Source: Eubacterium sp.
Lineage (GTDB): Bacteria; Bacillota; Clostridia; Lachnospirales; Lachnospiraceae
DNA: 64,000 nucleotides
NCBI GenBank assembly: GCA_017965495.1
Contig: JAGCPW010000025.1
Coordinates: forward strand, 27,692 to 91,691
Reading direction: 5' to 3'
The translations under genes were made by a program, and so were the position numbers. The notes below the pieces were generated by a model. That model saw nothing but the letters and a program-made list of their open reading frames with translations. It ran no database searches and was not told the DNA's origin. This document shows positions 9,133-18,333 of the stretch, one piece after another (position 1 is the stretch's first letter; the number at the start of each line of letters is the position of its first letter).

Positions 9133-10905
9133 ATGAAGACTTATTTAAAGAGAACAATAGTAATGGTACTTGCGCTAGCTATGGTCTTTGGCGTAGCCGG
9201 ATGTGATCTTTTCAAGAAAACAAACAAAGGTCACACGGATCTTTTCTGGTACATGAATTTGACTGAGGAGAAAGAAAACGGCAAAGAAGTTCATTTTACT
9301 TCAGACATGGGAGATGTGGCAGCAGTGGCATTGGAAGATGACTATGCAGAAGAATACGGCATAGTGAAAGATGGTGACTGCTTTGTAAATATCGACAGCA
9401 TCAAGAGTGGAGTGGACGATAGGTTCCACTATGACAAAAACGAAGGTCTTGTAATGTTTACAAACGCTACTGAGGTTATAACTTCTGACGTTGGCAAGAG
9501 CGAACTTAAAAATGGAGAGTCTAAAGACTATCAGATTTCATTTGTGGAGAATGGCAAGTGCTATGTAAATATGGAATTTGTGACAGACTGCATAAGCGCT
9601 GATTATAAACTTTTTGAAGGAACAAAGAAGTGCCCAGCTATCATTAGCCTAAATTATAAAACAGGAAAAGTGAAAGAGGGCGCTTTGGATGATGATATTG
9701 AGATGAGAACAAATGGTGATTACCAAAACCTCATCGTCAAAGAACTAAAAGAAGGCACTAAATTTAAGATTATTAAAGAAGGTGAAAACTGGGACAAAGT
9801 AAAAGCTGTGGGCGGACTTATTGGATATGTTCCTACTAAGTATGTGGATGACGTTAAAACAGTAGAGTCTGTTTATAAAAGTGATGAAGACACATATAAT
9901 CACCAGCTAATTAAAGACGGAGTAAATTTGGTTTGGGATGCTGTTTATAATCAATCAGCCAATGCCAACCTTAAATACGATATCAAAAACGTTAAGGGAG
10001 CGAATGTTATTTCTCCTACATGGTTTGAGATGGAAAATAAAAATGGCGGACTTGTTTCTAGAGCGAGCGATGACTACGTCAAAACAGCTCACAAAAAGGG
10101 AATGGAAGTATGGGCATTGCTTGACGATTTTAAGAGCAAGAAGATTAGCCATTATGTTCTAAGCCATACAAGCTCACGCAAGAGATTGATCTCAAGTTTG
10201 ATGGACAGTATCGATGGACTAGGAGTAGATGGAATAAATATCGACTTTGAGTTTGTGACAGAAGGTGTGGCAAAAGACTACTTGCAGTTCTTAAGAGAAA
10301 TGTCTGTAGAGTGTAGAAAGAATAGAATTACTTTGTCGGTGGACAACTATGCGGCTATGGGACATACAGCATACTATGATTGGAAACAGCAGTACAAGAT
10401 TGCTGACTATGTTATATTTATGAATTACGACGAGCACAACGCAGGCGATGATGAGGCAGGATCTGTATCTTCATTAGAATTTATGGAGAATGCTATCAGT
10501 AATTCAATTGAACAGATTGGTGAATCTAATAGAGTAGTAAACGGAATGCCATTCTTTACAAGACTTTGGGAAATGACACCAGAAGGCAAAGGCACTAACA
10601 AAGGAACATTTGTGGAAGATGCAGTGAATGGAAATTATTATTTGAATTCACAGGCGCTCACAATGAACAAAGCTGAACGTGCATGGAAAGATGCGAAAGC
10701 AAAACCTACATTTGATAAAACAACAGGACAAAACTACGCAACGTGGGATAAAGGTAATACTACTTACGAGATTTGGCTAGAGGATGCCACATCCATAAAG
10801 TCTAGACTTAAATTAACTAAGAAATATAAACTAGGTGGAAATGCTTACTGGGCTCTTGGTCAAGAGAAGGATAGCATTTGGGATGTAATTGAGAATAACG
10901 AATAG
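9133..10905 (+). CDS. GH18 glycosidase lipoprotein with SH3-like domain (SleL/YaaH type)
   Basis: Secreted lipoprotein of 590 residues, probably cutting N-acetylglucosamine linkages in peptidoglycan. The signal peptide ends in the lipobox FGVAGC (Cys about 28). Residues about 30-190 resemble a copper-amine-oxidase-like/propeptide fold, and an SH3-like domain spans about 195-240 (LKEGTKFKIIKEGENWDKVK). The GH18 barrel from about 255 has D366-G-I-N-I-D371-F-E373, with E373 the expected acid catalyst; asparagine replaces the first Asp of DxDxE, as in SleL/YaaH-like enzymes. ATG 9133 is preferred because CGGAGGA lies seven bases upstream and a lipoprotein signal follows; an in-frame TTG at 9043 lies in the leader stem. 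Confidence 0.85.
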   Translation: MKTYLKRTIVMVLALAMVFGVAGCDLFKKTNKGHTDLFWYMNLTEEKENGKEVHFTSDMGDVAAVALEDDYAEEYGIVKDGDCFVNIDSIKSGVDDRFHYDKNEGLVMFTNATEVITSDVGKSELKNGESKDYQISFVENGKCYVNMEFVTDCISADYKLFEGTKKCPAIISLNYKTGKVKEGALDDDIEMRTNGDYQNLIVKELKEGTKFKIIKEGENWDKVKAVGGLIGYVPTKYVDDVKTVESVYKSDEDTYNHQLIKDGVNLVWDAVYNQSANANLKYDIKNVKGANVISPTWFEMENKNGGLVSRASDDYVKTAHKKGMEVWALLDDFKSKKISHYVLSHTSSRKRLISSLMDSIDGLGVDGINIDFEFVTEGVAKDYLQFLREMSVECRKNRITLSVDNYAAMGHTAYYDWKQQYKIADYVIFMNYDEHNAGDDEAGSVSSLEFMENAISNSIEQIGESNRVVNGMPFFTRLWEMTPEGKGTNKGTFVEDAVNGNYYLNSQALTMNKAERAWKDAKAKPTFDKTTGQNYATWDKGNTTYEIWLEDATSIKSRLKLTKKYKLGGNAYWALGQEKDSIWDVIENNE

Positions 10906-11358
10906 ATGAAAGAACAGTATATGAAAGAGGCTTTGAAAGAAGCCGAAAAAGCAAAAAGAATAAACGAAGTTCCGATTGGATGCGTAATAGTTAAAGACGA
11001 TAAGATCATTGGACATGGATACAACCGTAGAATGAAAGACAAGAACACTTTGTCGCACGCGGAACTAAATGCAATAAAGAAAGCTAGCAAGAAACTTAAA
11101 GACTGGCGTTTGGATGATTGCGAGATGTATGTGACTACTGAGCCGTGTCAGATGTGTTCAGGTGCTATTGTGCAAGCAAGAATCAAGAAAGTACATATTG
11201 GTTGCATGAATCCTAAAGCTGGATGTGCTGGTTCAATTATGAATTTACTTCAAGTAGAGGAATTCAATCACCAAGTCGAGATAGAAAGTGGCGTGCTAGA
11301 AGAAGAGTGCAGCAATCTTTTAAAAGATTACTTTAAGGAATTGCGCAATAATAAATAA
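10906..11358 (+). CDS. tadA: tRNA-specific adenosine deaminase
   Basis: Converts A34 to inosine in the anticodon of tRNA-Arg(ACG). The 150-residue protein shows both zinc/catalytic motifs of the cytidine-deaminase fold: H51-A-E53, where E53 is the proton shuttle, and P-C81-Q-M-C84. The family signature EVPIGCVIVKDDKIIG is near the N terminus. The ATG follows the GH18 stop with no gap, so the gene likely depends on read-through from that transcript. An ATG five codons later is possible, but the upstream one keeps the usual helix. Confidence 0.94.
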   Translation: MKEQYMKEALKEAEKAKRINEVPIGCVIVKDDKIIGHGYNRRMKDKNTLSHAELNAIKKASKKLKDWRLDDCEMYVTTEPCQMCSGAIVQARIKKVHIGCMNPKAGCAGSIMNLLQVEEFNHQVEIESGVLEEECSNLLKDYFKELRNNK

Positions 11359-11369
11359 TCGTATATAAT
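11341..11369 (+). promoter_or_regulatory. Promoter of the SRP RNA
   Basis: TTGCGC (11341-11346), 17-base spacer, TATAAT (11364-11369). The -35 lies inside the last codons of tadA. The predicted start near 11375 matches the 5' end of the RNA helix. Confidence 0.7.
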
Positions 11370-11374
11370 GATTT

Positions 11375-11640
11375 AGTCGCGCAGCCGGGGAAGTAGCGGA
11401 GCCCTATACCTGAAGCCCGCTTTAGCAGGGGTGATGATTTGCCTCGGGTTTGGATGGTAAGGCTGCCCTTTATAAGCGATGTTGACGTTTGGGTCTTATG
11501 CATTGGGACTCTATGAACCGTGTCAGGTCAGGAATGAAGCAGCACTAAGTAGATACTTCCAAGTGACATGAGGGTGCCTAGACCGAGTTGGCTGTAGAGG
11601 TAACGCTTATGATCTTTTCACAAAGCAAGTCGCGCGATAT
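11375..11640 (+). ncRNA. ffs: Signal recognition particle RNA, large bacterial type (scRNA)
   Basis: RNA component of the SRP, which binds Ffh and targets membrane and secreted proteins. The apical domain contains GTGTCAGGTCAGGAATGAAG followed by CAGCACTAAGT, matching the conserved Ffh-binding loop. The 5' part GGGGAAGTAGCGGAGCCCTA and the TGTTGACGTTTGGGTC segment match the Alu domain of Bacillus scRNA. The ends pair: TCGCGC at 11377-11382 with GCGCGA at 11632-11637. Size is about 265 bases, typical of the Bacillus/Clostridia large form. A promoter and terminator flank it precisely. Confidence 0.96.
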
Positions 11641-11641
11641 T

Positions 11642-11674
11642 AAAAAGTAGGATGAGTAATCATTCTACTTTTTT
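11642..11674 (+). terminator. Terminator of the SRP RNA
   Basis: Arms AAAAAGTAGGATGA (11642-11655) and TCATTCTACTTTTT with one G-U pair, GTAA loop, and a T run. Confidence 0.85.
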
Positions 11675-11719
11675 AGTGCAAAAATGGCTGATTTTCCTCA
11701 AAAAAGCCCATTTTGTATC

Positions 11720-11748
11720 TTGTATGAGATAGCGAAATATTATATAAT
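11720..11748 (+). promoter_or_regulatory. sigma-A promoter of dnaX operon
   Basis: TTGTAT (11720-11725), 17-base spacer, TATAAT (11743-11748). It lies about 75 bases ahead of dnaX; the leader between has no obvious strong hairpin. Confidence 0.75.
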
Positions 11749-11824
11749 ATTTCCAAAGGTGTGTGCGCAGGTAAAAATTGCTATAACACCGATAAATTAA
11801 GGGATTTTCAAGGAAAGGGACGTC

Positions 11825-13435
11825 ATGTCTTATCAAGCTTTATATAGAAAATTTAGACCTAATACTTTTGACGAAGTCAAAGGACAGGATCACATAGTTA
11901 CTACTCTCAAAAATCAGATTAATTCTGATAGAATAGGACACGCTTACCTTTTCTGTGGAACCAGAGGAACGGGTAAAACTAGTGTCGCTAAGATTTTTGC
12001 CAGAGCCGTAAACTGTGAAAATCCAGTGGACGGAAGTCCTTGTGGCAAGTGCGAGACATGCCAAACTTCAGAGGGCGGAAGCGCCCCTAACATTATCGAG
12101 ATGGATGCCGCTTCTAACAACGGTGTGGATGATGTTAGACAGATTATAGAAGAGATTCAGTACTCACCTACAGTGGGTAAATTTACAGTATACATTATTG
12201 ACGAGGTACATATGTTGTCTGGTCCAGCGTTTAATGCACTTTTGAAAACGCTAGAGGAACCACCAGCATATGTTATTTTTATACTTGCAACTACGGAACC
12301 TCACAAGATTCCAGTTACCATTTTGTCTAGATGTCAAAGATATGATTTCAAACGTATCTCAATTGATACTATCGTAGATAGACTAAAAGAGTTAATGGAC
12401 AAAGAAGAAATAAACGTGGATGAAAAGGCACTTCGCTACATAGCAAAAGTGGCTGACGGTTCTATGCGTGATGCGCTAAGTTTGCTTGATCAGTGTATAG
12501 CGTTTTACACAGACCAAGAACTTACATACGAAAAAGTGCTAGAAGTTCTAGGCGCTGTAGATCAAGAAGTGTTTAGTCGTTTGACTAGATGTATTATCCA
12601 GGGCGATGTAGCAAGCAGTATGAAGATTTTGGATGAGGTTATTATTAAGGGCCGTGAGTTGGGTCAATTTGTAAATGACTTCATTTGGTATTTGAGAAAT
12701 CTAATGCTTGTTAAGGGTTCAGAAGATGCTATGGAAGTGATAGATGCTCCTATGGAGAGAATTGAAGCGCTTAAGCAAGAAGCAGAGATGGTAGATAATG
12801 AATCTGTTATGAGATATATCAGAGTTCTATCAGAGACAGCTGCACAGATTAAATACTCAGATCAAAAAAGAGTGCTACTTGAGATTGCGCTTATCAAACT
12901 TAACACTCCAGCTATGGAGAATGATTACGAATCAATAGTAAATAGAATTTCAGTTTTGGAAAACAAAATTGAAAGTGGAAATATAAAAGTGGAAGCTCCA
13001 GTTAGAAGAGCAAATGCTGAAGTTGTTACTAATGGTAATCCTTTGCCGGAGGAAGATACACCCACAGAAGAGGTGAAGGAAGAGCCGGAAGAAGAGCCAG
13101 TAGAAAAGGCAGTGCCTGAAGACGTTCAGTATGTGGCTGACAACTGGAACATGATTCTAAATAAGATGAGCCCTATAGAGAAGGTGAATTTCAAAAAGAC
13201 ATCTCTAGCAGTTAAGGGCGATGATACACTTCTCATTGTCTTTGGTCCAGAGGAGATTATGTTTGAAAAGTTTAATACTATCGAAATGATAGATAAGATA
13301 AACACTATTATTAAAGAACAAGTGAAGAAAGACGTTCAGGTTGAAATGACACAGATGAAACCGAACGGTAATGACAATTATTTTCAGATGATTACATCTA
13401 AGATTAATCTAGATGTGGAGGAGGAAGATTTTTAA
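11825..13435 (+). CDS. dnaX: DNA polymerase III gamma/tau subunit
   Basis: AAA+ clamp-loader subunit of the replicase. In this 536-residue protein the Walker A motif is G45-T-R-G-T-G-K51-T52, the zinc site is C64, C73, C76, C79, the Walker B is YIIDEVHML (about 118-126), and the SRC arginine-finger motif is present in [13 protein letters not shown] (about 168-180). Residues about 375-435 are an acidic Pro/Glu-rich linker, then a tau-like C-terminal domain that would bind the alpha subunit. The start follows AAGGAAAGGGA. The first gene of a run dnaX-ybaB-recR; it overlaps ybaB by one base. Confidence 0.95.
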   Translation: MSYQALYRKFRPNTFDEVKGQDHIVTTLKNQINSDRIGHAYLFCGTRGTGKTSVAKIFARAVNCENPVDGSPCGKCETCQTSEGGSAPNIIEMDAASNNGVDDVRQIIEEIQYSPTVGKFTVYIIDEVHMLSGPAFNALLKTLEEPPAYVIFILATTEPHKIPVTILSRCQRYDFKRISIDTIVDRLKELMDKEEINVDEKALRYIAKVADGSMRDALSLLDQCIAFYTDQELTYEKVLEVLGAVDQEVFSRLTRCIIQGDVASSMKILDEVIIKGRELGQFVNDFIWYLRNLMLVKGSEDAMEVIDAPMERIEALKQEAEMVDNESVMRYIRVLSETAAQIKYSDQKRVLLEIALIKLNTPAMENDYESIVNRISVLENKIESGNIKVEAPVRRANAEVVTNGNPLPEEDTPTEEVKEEPEEEPVEKAVPEDVQYVADNWNMILNKMSPIEKVNFKKTSLAVKGDDTLLIVFGPEEIMFEKFNTIEMIDKINTIIKEQVKKDVQVEMTQMKPNGNDNYFQMITSKINLDVEEEDF

Positions 13436-13773
13436 TGGCTAAAAAAGGTGGATTTCCAGGCGGTATGCCTGCTAACATGGGAAACTTAATGAAGCAAGCA
13501 CAGAAGATGCAGCAACAAATGGCTGAGGCTCAAGAAGAACTAGAGTCTAGCGAGTTTACAGCGTCAGCTGGCGGCGGAGTAGTAGAAGTGACCGTGGGCG
13601 GAAACAAAGAAATTAAAAATATTAAGATAGATCCTGATGTGGTAGATCCAGAAGATGTGGAGACATTGGAGGATTTGATAACAGCAGCAGTTAACGAGGC
13701 TATCAGAAAAATGGAAGAGCAGACCCAGGAAGAGATGTCAAAGATTACTGGTGGAATGGGCGGCTTATTCTAA
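13435..13773 (+). CDS. ybaB: YbaB/EbfC family nucleoid-associated protein
   Basis: Small DNA-binding dimer of 112 residues, usually encoded between dnaX and recR as here. The signature is the long helix [20 protein letters not shown] (about 18-37), then a beta sheet [20 protein letters not shown] (about 42-61), with flexible Gly/Met-rich ends. The start codon shares one base with the dnaX stop (TAATG). Confidence 0.95.
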   Translation: MAKKGGFPGGMPANMGNLMKQAQKMQQQMAEAQEELESSEFTASAGGGVVEVTVGGNKEIKNIKIDPDVVDPEDVETLEDLITAAVNEAIRKMEEQTQEEMSKITGGMGGLF

Positions 13774-13782
13774 GGAGTAAAA

Positions 13783-14379
13783 GTGGATTACTATAGTGGT
13801 TACATTACAAAGTTAATAGATGAATTATCAAGCCTTCCTGGAGTGGGTTCAAAAACTGCGGGCAGACTTGCTTTTCATATTTTAGATATGCCACAGGACG
13901 AAGTGGACGGTTTGGCGGACGCCATCAAAGAGGCAAAGAAAAACGTTAAGTTTTGTAAATGTTGTCAGACTTTGACGGACCAGGAGATTTGTCCAATTTG
14001 TAGCAGTGAAGATCGTGACCAGAAAACTATCATGGTAGTTGAGACTACTAAGGATATGGCAGCTTACGAGAGCGTGGGAGAATACAAGGGTGTTTACCAT
14101 GTTTTGCACGGCGCTATCAATCCTATGGCTGGCATCACTCAAAATGACATCCGCCTCAAAGAATTATTTGAGCGTTTGAAAGACGACGTGGATGAAGTGA
14201 TTATTGCTACTAACTCTAGCGTGGAAGGAGAGGCTACAGCTATGTACATAAGCAAGGTAGTTAAACCTCTCGGCATCAAAGTTTCAAGAATTGCTAGTGG
14301 AGTTCCAGTGGGTGGAGATTTAGAGTGTATTGACAATGTAACATTACTTCGTGCTTTGCAAGGACGTGTAACTATATAA
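13783..14379 (+). CDS. recR: Recombination mediator RecR
   Basis: DNA repair protein that works with RecO (and RecF) to load RecA on gapped DNA. The 198 residues contain an N-terminal helix-hairpin-helix (LSSLPGVGSKTAGRLAFHIL, about 15-34), a C4 zinc finger (C58/C61 and C70/C73), and a Toprim domain starting at TIMVVETTKDMAAYE. The start is GTG, chosen because AAGGAG lies six bases upstream and no better ATG exists. It is nine bases after ybaB. Confidence 0.95.
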   Translation: MDYYSGYITKLIDELSSLPGVGSKTAGRLAFHILDMPQDEVDGLADAIKEAKKNVKFCKCCQTLTDQEICPICSSEDRDQKTIMVVETTKDMAAYESVGEYKGVYHVLHGAINPMAGITQNDIRLKELFERLKDDVDEVIIATNSSVEGEATAMYISKVVKPLGIKVSRIASGVPVGGDLECIDNVTLLRALQGRVTI

Positions 14380-14397
14380 TCTTAAGAGGAATTGAAA

Positions 14398-17300
14398 ATG
14401 GGAAAAGTAGAACAAGACGGAAAAATTGAACAGTTTAAAGCTGCTATGAACAATAGGGATTATGATACGGCAGTGCAGATTGCAGACACTCTTGATATTA
14501 AGCATATCAGAGACAACAACCTACTAAGTTTAGTGGCCGATGCATATGAACTATCAAACGATTACGAATTAGCAAAGCAAGTTCTCCTTTACGCTTATGA
14601 AAATACAAAAGCTGGAAGACACTTAGCTTACAGACTATGTCTTGTTTCAATTAAAAATGGCGAGATAGACGAGGCTGAAGAATACTATGAAGACTTTGTC
14701 GAGATGGCGCCAAAGGACACCGGCCGTTATGTTCTAAAATACAAAATGGCAGAAGCTTTAAATAAACCAAAAGATGAGTTAATCAAAATTTTGGAAGAGT
14801 ATGTAAATATTGATATGGAAGAAAAGTGGGCTTACGAGCTTGCTAAGTTATATAAAGAAACTGGTGACACAGCAAAGTGTGTTGAACTATGTGATGAGAT
14901 GGGCCTTTGGTTTTCTGAGGGACGTTACATTAAAAAGGCTATGGAACTTAAGAAATCCATCCAGCCACTTAACATCACTCAGCAACAGTTGTTGGACAAA
15001 GAAGATCCAGTGGAGGAGGAAGAAGTGGTTGAAAAGCCAAAGAGTGAACCTCATGTTTCAAAGAGTCCAATAGAATCAATTATGGAGAAACAGCCTGAGC
15101 GCACTCCATATGTAGACCCAGAAGAGCCAAAGAGTTTTGGCATTGATTTGAGTGAGGAAATGGAAGAGCCAGAAAGACCTTCTGAGCCAAAGCATTTTGG
15201 TATTGATTTGAAGGAAGAAGGATTTGGGGAGGAAAAACCAGTGAAACCAGGATTGGATAAACCACTTGGAGAATCAAGTTTCGAGAATGAAAGACAAAAT
15301 GAATATAAGCCTTCATTCGATATTACTGAGATTAAAGTGGCGGACGAGCCAAAGATTCAGCCAGAAAATATTTTGACTGCTCAGCCTGTGGAGGATGGTC
15401 CAAAGCAGATGAGTTTCTTTAACGATGATTCGCCATCTAACAATAAATTTGATGAGCCAAAAGAAACACCAAACTTTGAGAAACCAGATTTCCTAAAAGA
15501 GGAGAATATGCCAGATATGTCTGAGACTCCAGCAGAGGAGCCTTTGCCAGGAGTGGATGATGTAGAAGATATGCTTAAGTCTCTACAGGAAAGAGGAATC
15601 TTGGGAGCAGATACTGTAAACAAAGCAGTAAATGCTATTAATAGTGATACTCATCAGATAGAGGAAGAACTAAAAGAAGAAGTAGATAGTATTATGAGCG
15701 AGCAGGAGGAAACTCCAGCGGAGATAGAGACTCCAGAAGAAATAGCGACTCCAGAAGAACCTGCAGTTTCAGTTGAGCCAGAAGCTCCAGAAGAGCCAGA
15801 AACCACTGCTGATTCTTATGAGAAACCTCAGAATAGATACACAAGAGAAGAGCCAGAAGAGATTGAACCTATAGTTCCAGAGATGGCTAATAACTTCTCT
15901 GATGATAATGATGTGGCAGAGAAGATAATCCAAGGCAAAGATTTCACTCAGCCAGATATTCCAGAATTGGATGAAACTGAAGACAGCAAGTTCCACACTG
16001 TTCAGATTGGAAACAAGTGGGAAGCTGATGATGAGAGCGAAACTGACAGTAATCTTGTAGAGGATTCTGACAGAGCACCAGTGGAAGCTGGGGAGATGGA
16101 TGATTTTGAGCCAGAAGTAAAAGAAAATGATGACGTAGCTGCCACTAAAGATATAGGAGATGTTATGCATAAGCCTACTGAGGTTATGCCTGACAGTGAT
16201 GAACTAGAAAAAGAGAGCAAGAAACCAATCCAAGCAGCAAAAGTTTTGGATGAGGCAGTTCGCCCAACAAGCGAGCAGCCAAAAGATGTTCCAGTGTTTG
16301 ATTTGTCTGGGGAGTACACTACTCAAGATAACAATGAACCTGAAGTTGAGCAAACTCCAGTGCCAGCAGCAGAGCAGACCCCAGAGCCGGCAGCAGAGCA
16401 GGCTCCAGAACCAGCAGCAGAGCAAGCACCACCAGTAGAGGAAAGTAAACTTGAGCCAGAGCCAAAGATTGAAATGGCTCTAAAGGAGAGCAATGGTTCA
16501 TCTGCAGATATAGATATGATTTCTGGAGATACTCCAGATAATAAACCAGAAGCACAAAAGGAAGAGCCAAAACAAGAGCCTTCAGAAGAAGTGAAAGCTG
16601 AACCAGAAGCTAAAGCTGAACCTGAAACTCAGGCAGAAGACTTGGGTGCTACAAAAGTGGTGGATGTTCCAGTTAAAAAAGAATTGAAGCATAAGATGCG
16701 CAAGGAAAAGAAGAAAGAACTAAATACTGAGCGCGTTAAGTTTGACGTGGAAGATAGTGATATGGCTGTATTTGGCAACTACCTAAATGTAGAAGGCCTA
16801 GAAGATGCAGTTAAGAAAGTTTGTAATGATCTTATCAAGAAGTTTACAGGACGAGAGAAAGACCTTAATGCTAATGTCATTGTGATGGGCGATGAGAAGA
16901 CTGGCAAAACCACAATGGCTATCGAGATCATTAAACTTATAAATAAGAAGAGTGAGAGAAGAAATAGAAAGATTGCTAAGATTAGCGCAAGCACTTTGAA
17001 CAGAAAAGGTTTTGCTAGTGTCTTAGGCAAGATTAGAGGTTGTGATTTGATTATTGAGAATGCTCATGACATTCACACCACTACTATCCAAGAAATTGTG
17101 AAGTCTCTATATCCAAACACCACAGATTCCATAATCATTTTGGAAGCAGAGACTGAACCTATGGAAGAACTTCTTTCATCTACACCTAGTCTAGGACAGG
17201 CGTTTGAACAAGTTATCAGAATTAAACAGTATAATATTCGCGAGTGGGTAGCATACGGTAGTGAGTATGCAAAAACTCAAGGATACAAATTAGATGAAGT

Positions 17301-17499
17301 GGCTGAACTAGCATTGTTTAAATCTATAGATGATGCATTTGGCGCCCACAAAGGAATCAGCAGACTAGACGTGGAAGAAATCATCGACAAAGCTATCTCA
17401 AGAAGTGATAGATTTGGAAAGAAACTGTTTGGTTCAAAGAAAGACGACGAGGGACTCAAATTATTAGATGAGTCAGATTTCAATATAAATTTAAAGTAG
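14398..17499 (+). CDS. Large TPR / acidic linker / AAA-like ATPase protein of unknown role
   Basis: Unrecognised 1033-residue cytoplasmic protein in three parts. Residues about 1-190 are TPR-like helices (YDTAVQIADTLDI, YELAKQVLLYAYENTKAG, IDEAEEYYEDFVEMAPKDTG). Residues about 210-755 are low-complexity, very acidic and proline-rich, with a repeated PEPAAEQ segment, so probably disordered. Residues about 770-1033 form a P-loop domain with Walker A G831-D-E-K-T-G-K837-T838 and a Walker-B-like CDLIIENAHD. Some Lachnospiraceae have similarly placed proteins after recR. ATG 14398 has AAGAGGA seven bases upstream; a TTG two codons earlier is too close to that site. It sits 12 bases before the transketolase genes. 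Confidence 0.6.
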   Translation: MGKVEQDGKIEQFKAAMNNRDYDTAVQIADTLDIKHIRDNNLLSLVADAYELSNDYELAKQVLLYAYENTKAGRHLAYRLCLVSIKNGEIDEAEEYYEDFVEMAPKDTGRYVLKYKMAEALNKPKDELIKILEEYVNIDMEEKWAYELAKLYKETGDTAKCVELCDEMGLWFSEGRYIKKAMELKKSIQPLNITQQQLLDKEDPVEEEEVVEKPKSEPHVSKSPIESIMEKQPERTPYVDPEEPKSFGIDLSEEMEEPERPSEPKHFGIDLKEEGFGEEKPVKPGLDKPLGESSFENERQNEYKPSFDITEIKVADEPKIQPENILTAQPVEDGPKQMSFFNDDSPSNNKFDEPKETPNFEKPDFLKEENMPDMSETPAEEPLPGVDDVEDMLKSLQERGILGADTVNKAVNAINSDTHQIEEELKEEVDSIMSEQEETPAEIETPEEIATPEEPAVSVEPEAPEEPETTADSYEKPQNRYTREEPEEIEPIVPEMANNFSDDNDVAEKIIQGKDFTQPDIPELDETEDSKFHTVQIGNKWEADDESETDSNLVEDSDRAPVEAGEMDDFEPEVKENDDVAATKDIGDVMHKPTEVMPDSDELEKESKKPIQAAKVLDEAVRPTSEQPKDVPVFDLSGEYTTQDNNEPEVEQTPVPAAEQTPEPAAEQAPEPAAEQAPPVEESKLEPEPKIEMALKESNGSSADIDMISGDTPDNKPEAQKEEPKQEPSEEVKAEPEAKAEPETQAEDLGATKVVDVPVKKELKHKMRKEKKKELNTERVKFDVEDSDMAVFGNYLNVEGLEDAVKKVCNDLIKKFTGREKDLNANVIVMGDEKTGKTTMAIEIIKLINKKSERRNRKIAKISASTLNRKGFASVLGKIRGCDLIIENAHDIHTTTIQEIVKSLYPNTTDSIIILEAETEPMEELLSSTPSLGQAFEQVIRIKQYNIREWVAYGSEYAKTQGYKLDEVAELALFKSIDDAFGAHKGISRLDVEEIIDKAISRSDRFGKKLFGSKKDDEGLKLLDESDFNINLK
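16348..16434 (+). repeat. In-frame Pro-Glu-Ala repeat within the acidic linker
   Basis: Four imperfect tandem units encode EQ-x-P-x-P-A-A-type heptapeptides (TPVPAAEQ, TPEPAAEQ, APEPAAEQ). Such repeats can vary in copy number by slippage; here they only lengthen a disordered linker. Confidence 0.7.
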
Positions 17500-17511
17500 A
17501 GAGGAAAAACG

Positions 17512-18333
17512 ATGGAAAGATTAGAACTTCAAAGCATTGCGAATGAAGTGAGAAAAAACATTATTGTTGCAACTCATGCGGCCAAGTCAGGTCACCCGGG
17601 TGGTTCACTTTCATGTGCAGATATGCTTACATATTTGTACTTTGAAGAGATGAATGTAGATCCTAAGAATCCTGATAATCCAGACCGCGACAGATTTGTT
17701 TTATCTAAGGGACACTCAGCGCCAGCGTTGTATGCTGTTTTGGCGGAGCGTGGTTTTATTCCAAAGGAAGATTTGGATTCTCTTAGAAAACCGGATTCAT
17801 ACTTGCAAGGGCACCCTGACATGAAGCACACTCCAGGTGTTGATATGTCATCAGGTTCTTTGGGACAGGGAGTATCCACAGCAGTGGGAATGGCACTAGC
17901 AGCCAAACTAGATGGTAAATCTTACAGAACCTACACAGTGTTGGGTGATGGCGAGATAGAAGAAGGTCAGGTTTGGGAAGCAGCAATGTTTGCAGGACAC
18001 AGAAAGTTAGACAATCTAGTTTTTATAATTGATAACAACAACCTTCAGATTGATGGAACGTTGGAAGATGTATGTTCACCATATCCTATCGAGCAAAAGT
18101 TTGAAGCGTTCAATTTCAATGTGATAGATATCAATGGACATGATTTTACTGAGATTAAGGCAGCGCTAGACGAAGCCAAAGATGTAAAAGGAAAACCAAC
18201 TGCTATCATTATGAGAACAGTAAAAGGTAAAGGTGTTTCATATATGGAAGACCAGGCTGGTTGGCATGGTAAAGCACCAAACGATGAGTTGTGCGAACAA
18301 GCCCTTGAAGAATTAGAGGGAGGTGAAGCATAA
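17512..18333 (+). CDS. Transketolase, N-terminal (thiamine diphosphate-binding) subunit
   Basis: First half of a split transketolase of the non-oxidative pentose phosphate pathway. The 273 residues carry HAAKSGHPGGSLSCADML (about 22-39), the ThDP motif GDGEIEEGQVWEAAMFAG (about 145-162) ending with IIDNNNLQ (about 174-181). Length fits the split archaeal/Clostridia form. AGAGG lies six to ten bases before the ATG. It overlaps the C-terminal subunit by one base (TAATG), so equal amounts are expected. Confidence 0.92.
   Translation: MERLELQSIANEVRKNIIVATHAAKSGHPGGSLSCADMLTYLYFEEMNVDPKNPDNPDRDRFVLSKGHSAPALYAVLAERGFIPKEDLDSLRKPDSYLQGHPDMKHTPGVDMSSGSLGQGVSTAVGMALAAKLDGKSYRTYTVLGDGEIEEGQVWEAAMFAGHRKLDNLVFIIDNNNLQIDGTLEDVCSPYPIEQKFEAFNFNVIDINGHDFTEIKAALDEAKDVKGKPTAIIMRTVKGKGVSYMEDQAGWHGKAPNDELCEQALEELEGGEA

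Noticed and set aside
16319-16570. Several overlapping frames on both strands in the acidic linker of the TPR/ATPase protein
   Set aside because: They come from GAG/CCA-rich repeats that keep other frames open; no starts or motifs support them.
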